Shown: positions 34,415 to 36,977 of the stretch, one piece after another
Position numbering within the stretch: the stretch's first letter is position 1
Layout: each line of letters begins with the position of its first letter
Origin: Minwuia sp.
GTDB taxonomy: Bacteria > Pseudomonadota > Alphaproteobacteria > Minwuiales > Minwuiaceae
Reading direction: 5' to 3'
DNA: 36,977 nt
NCBI GenBank assembly: GCA_029213165.1
Contig: JARGNO010000039.1
Span: 1-36,977 of the forward strand
The notes under the pieces: model-generated
Told to the model about the DNA's origin: nothing
Databases searched by the model: none
What the model saw: only the letters and a program-made list of their open reading frames with translations
Position numbers and translations under genes: made by a program

Positions 34415-35827
34415 ATGCCAGTACCGATTTTGATGCCCGCGCTTTCCCCCACGATGGAGGAAGGCACACTCGCCAAGTGGATGGTGAAACCCGGCGACAA
34501 GGTGGGGCCGGGCGATGTGCTCTGCGAGATCGAGACCGACAAGGCGACCATGGAGGTCGAGGCGGTCGACGAAGGCACCATCGGCAAGCTGATTGTCGAT
34601 GAGGGAGCGGAGGGCGTGAAGGTGAACGCCCCAATCGCAGTGCTGCTGGAGGACGGTGAGGACGAAAGCGCTCTTGACGGTTTCGATGCCGGTGCAGGCG
34701 GTCCCGCGCCGAAAGCCGATGCAGAGGATGTCGCTGATGCGACGCCGGCGGAGGAGAAACCGAAAGCGGCGCCCAAGGCCCGCGACAGTGCGCCGGAGTC
34801 GGACGACAGTGATGCCGAACCGGATCTGCCGGACGGTGCCGAGACTGCAAACATCACCCTGCGCGAGGCGCTGCGCGACGCGATGATGGAAGAGATGGAG
34901 CGCGACGAGGTCGTGTTCCTGATGGGCGAGGAAGTGGCCGAGTACCAGGGCGCCTACAAGGTCAGCCAGGGCCTGCTGGAGAAATTCGGTCCCCGGCGTG
35001 TCATCGACACGCCGATCACGGAACATGGATTTGCCGGTATCGGCGTCGGTGCCGCCTTTGGTGGCCTGAAGCCGATTGTCGAGTTCATGACCTTCAACTT
35101 CGCCATGCAGGCGATTGACCACATCATCAATTCGGCGGCCAAGACCCTCTACATGTCCGGTGGCCAGATGGGCTGTCCCATTGTCTTCCGTGGCCCGAAC
35201 GGGGCGGCGGCGCGTGTGGGCGCACAGCACAGCCAGGACTACGCGCCCTGGTACGCCTCCGTGCCCGGCCTGAAGGTTGTGGCCCCTTATGACGCGCTGA
35301 GCGCCAAGGCGCTGCTGAAGGCAGCGATCCGCGACCCCAACCCGGTGATCTTCCTGGAAAACGAGGTTCTCTATGGCCGCACCTGGGACGTGGCGACGGA
35401 CCCGGAATTCGTGCTGCCCATCGGCAAGGCAAAGGTGGTCCGCCCCGGCAGCGACGTGACCCTGGTCGGTTATTCCATCACGGTCGGCAAGGCGCTGGAA
35501 GCGGCTGAGAAACTGGCGGAGGAAGGCATCGATGCGGAAGTCATCGACCTGCGTTCCATTCGCCCGTTGGACAGTGCCACCATCGTGCGCTCCGTGCAGA
35601 AGACCAATCGCTGTGTGACCATCGAGGAATCCTGGCCGACCTGCGGCATCGGTGCGGAGCTGTCGGCGCGGATCATGGAGGAAGCCTTCGACTGGCTGGA
35701 CGCGCCGGTGAAGCGTGTTTCCGGTGTTGATGTGCCGATGCCCTATGCCGCCAATCTGGAGAAGCTGGCACTGCCACAGTCCGAGCACATCGTCGCGGCG
35801 GCCAAGGCCGTCTGCTACAGCGAATAG
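34415..35827 (+). CDS. pdhB: Pyruvate dehydrogenase E1 component, beta subunit with N-terminal lipoyl domain
   Basis: A 470-residue subunit. The first ~80 residues are a lipoyl domain with the target lysine in [10 protein letters not shown] (K43). An acidic, Ala/Pro-rich linker (about 90-145) follows, then the E1-beta transketolase domain ([16 protein letters not shown] onward). Ordinary E1-beta has no lipoyl domain; this fusion is typical of alphaproteobacterial pdhB. About 74 of the first 90 residues match the start of PdhC by my count. It lies 14 bp after pdhA and 12 bp before pdhC, in one operon. Confidence 0.95.
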   Translation: MPVPILMPALSPTMEEGTLAKWMVKPGDKVGPGDVLCEIETDKATMEVEAVDEGTIGKLIVDEGAEGVKVNAPIAVLLEDGEDESALDGFDAGAGGPAPKADAEDVADATPAEEKPKAAPKARDSAPESDDSDAEPDLPDGAETANITLREALRDAMMEEMERDEVVFLMGEEVAEYQGAYKVSQGLLEKFGPRRVIDTPITEHGFAGIGVGAAFGGLKPIVEFMTFNFAMQAIDHIINSAAKTLYMSGGQMGCPIVFRGPNGAAARVGAQHSQDYAPWYASVPGLKVVAPYDALSAKALLKAAIRDPNPVIFLENEVLYGRTWDVATDPEFVLPIGKAKVVRPGSDVTLVGYSITVGKALEAAEKLAEEGIDAEVIDLRSIRPLDSATIVRSVQKTNRCVTIEESWPTCGIGAELSARIMEEAFDWLDAPVKRVSGVDVPMPYAANLEKLALPQSEHIVAAAKAVCYSE

Positions 35828-35839
35828 GGAGGGCGCGAC

Positions 35840-36977
35840 ATGCCGATAACCATAACCATGCCGGCGCTTTCCCCAACGATGGAAGAGGGCACGCTGGCCA
35901 GTTGGCACGTCAAGCCAGGCGATGCTGTTTCGTCCGGCGACGTGCTCTGCGAGATCGAGACCGACAAGGCCACGATGGAAGTCGAGGCTGTCGATGAAGG
36001 AGTCATCGGCAAGCTGCTGGTGGAGGCCGGAACGGAAGGTGTGAAGGTCAACGCCCCCATCGCCGTATTGCTGGAGGAAGGCGAGGACCAGGGCGCCCTT
36101 GATGGCTTCGAGGCCAAGGCGGCTGGTGGCTCCGATGCGCCTGCCGCGGCGCCGGAGGAACCGGAATCGGCGCCGGAAGAGAAGGAAGAGACGAAGTCCG
36201 CGCCGAAGTCTGAGCCAAGGTCTGCGTCCGCCGGCGGATCAGATGCAGGCAAGGGCGGTCGCGTCTTTGCCAGTCCGCTGGCGAAGCGCATGGCCGCCCA
36301 GGCGGACCTGGATCTGTCACTGGTCGATGGCACGGGGCCGAAGGGCCGTGTGGTCAAGCGCGATGTCGAGGCTGCGATAGAGAGCGGCACAGGAAAGAGG
36401 CAGACGGATGCGCCGAAGTCCGCTGCGGCTGCGGATGCAGCAACCGGTTCGTCGGCTGCGGCTCCCGCGCCTGCTGTCGCAAGGGACCATCCGCCGGTCA
36501 CGGACGATTACGAGGAGATCAAGCTCAACTCCATGCGGAAGACCATCGCGCGCAGGCTCACCGAGTCGAAGCAGACGGTGCCGCATTTCTATCTGACCAT
36601 CGACATCGAACTCGATGCGTTGCTGGCGTTGCGCAAGGATCTCAACGCTCGCTCCGACAGCTACAGGATCTCCGTCAACGACTTCATTGTCCGGGCCTCG
36701 GCCCTGGCGCTGCGCAAGCATCCGGAGATTAATTCCCAGTTCACCGAGAACGCGATCCTGCAGCACCGCAAGGTCGATGTTTCGGTGGCAGTGGCAATCG
36801 AGGGCGGGTTGATCACACCAGTGGTGCGCAACACCGACCAGAAGGGTCTGCAGCAGATATCTGCCGAGACCAAGGATCTGGCAGGCCGGGCGCGGGACGG
36901 AAAGCTGAAGCCGGACGAGTTCGCAGGCGGCACCTTCACCATCTCCAACCTGGGCATGTTCGGCATCGACCAGTTCG
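35840..36977 (+). CDS. pdhC: Pyruvate dehydrogenase E2 (dihydrolipoamide acetyltransferase), 3' end cut by window
   Basis: About 379 residues are visible and the frame is open at the window edge. One lipoyl domain (1-80, K43 in [10 protein letters not shown]), a Glu/Ala/Pro linker (about 95-138) and the peripheral subunit-binding domain (about 139-176, VFASPLAKRMAAQ and GPKGRVVKRDVE) are seen. A second Ala-rich linker leads to the start of the catalytic acetyltransferase domain (MRKTIARRLTESK onward, up to TFTISNLGMFG). The C-terminal HXXXDG active site would lie beyond the window. The E2 forms the core of the complex. GGGAGGG precedes the ATG. Confidence 0.95.
   Translation, partial: MPITITMPALSPTMEEGTLASWHVKPGDAVSSGDVLCEIETDKATMEVEAVDEGVIGKLLVEAGTEGVKVNAPIAVLLEEGEDQGALDGFEAKAAGGSDAPAAAPEEPESAPEEKEETKSAPKSEPRSASAGGSDAGKGGRVFASPLAKRMAAQADLDLSLVDGTGPKGRVVKRDVEAAIESGTGKRQTDAPKSAAAADAATGSSAAAPAPAVARDHPPVTDDYEEIKLNSMRKTIARRLTESKQTVPHFYLTIDIELDALLALRKDLNARSDSYRISVNDFIVRASALALRKHPEINSQFTENAILQHRKVDVSVAVAIEGGLITPVVRNTDQKGLQQISAETKDLAGRARDGKLKPDEFAGGTFTISNLGMFGIDQF

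Overview
The window is a 37 kb piece of a high-GC (low-to-mid 60s percent by eye) alphaproteobacterial chromosome. The blocks lnt–XRE regulator–metK–trmB–rimP–nusA–ylxR–infB–rbfA–truB–rpsO–pnp and ftsB–pdhA–pdhB–pdhC, and the cluster MoxR/DUF58/DUF4159 beside DUF1285–Nudix–DUF6111, point to the Rhodospirillales and relatives. That placement is an inference from gene order and protein families; no rRNA or species marker is present. I saw no tRNA, CRISPR array, insertion sequence, prophage or integrase.

Layout. (1) 1-4547, minus strand: a MoxR ATPase, a DUF58 protein and a large BatA/DUF4159 membrane protein that runs off the left edge. (2) 4660-8254, plus strand: a tightly coupled run of DUF1285, a CoA-pyrophosphatase-type Nudix hydrolase, a DUF6111 membrane peptide, an isocitrate/isopropylmalate-dehydrogenase-family enzyme and a Gfo/Idh/MocA oxidoreductase. 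(3) 8262-10455, minus strand: a secreted polysaccharide-deacetylase-like protein and a BenE-type transporter. (4) 10568-19059, plus strand: a RutE/HadB-like nitroreductase, tsaB, rimI, fur, a PlsC-type acyltransferase, miaB, phoH, ybeY, corC and lnt. This mixes tRNA and ribosome maturation with envelope lipid functions. (5) 19060-21756: an AT-rich regulatory patch, an XRE regulator, metK and trmB. (6) 21757-31350: the rimP–nusA–infB transcription/translation operon, then rbfA, truB, rpsO and pnp, closed by a strong intrinsic terminator. (7) 31452-36977: a DUF2254 membrane protein (minus strand), then ftsB and the pyruvate dehydrogenase genes pdhA, pdhB and pdhC; pdhC is cut by the right edge.

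Most genes are housekeeping. The less ordinary signals are in the non-coding DNA. A perfect 9-bp inverted repeat carrying three GANTC sites abuts the ftsB start codon. A good promoter followed by an intrinsic terminator lies just before the rimP ribosome-binding site, the layout of a transcription attenuator. An 11-bp perfect dyad sits in the metK leader. Two adjacent dyads lie in a roughly 28% GC patch between lnt and the XRE gene. Among proteins, the deacetylase has an altered first catalytic motif, and the E1-beta and E2 subunits of pyruvate dehydrogenase carry nearly the same lipoyl domain.

Several starts are TTG or GTG, most in 4-bp overlaps with the preceding stop, consistent with translational coupling. 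I found no clear new defence or mobile system here.
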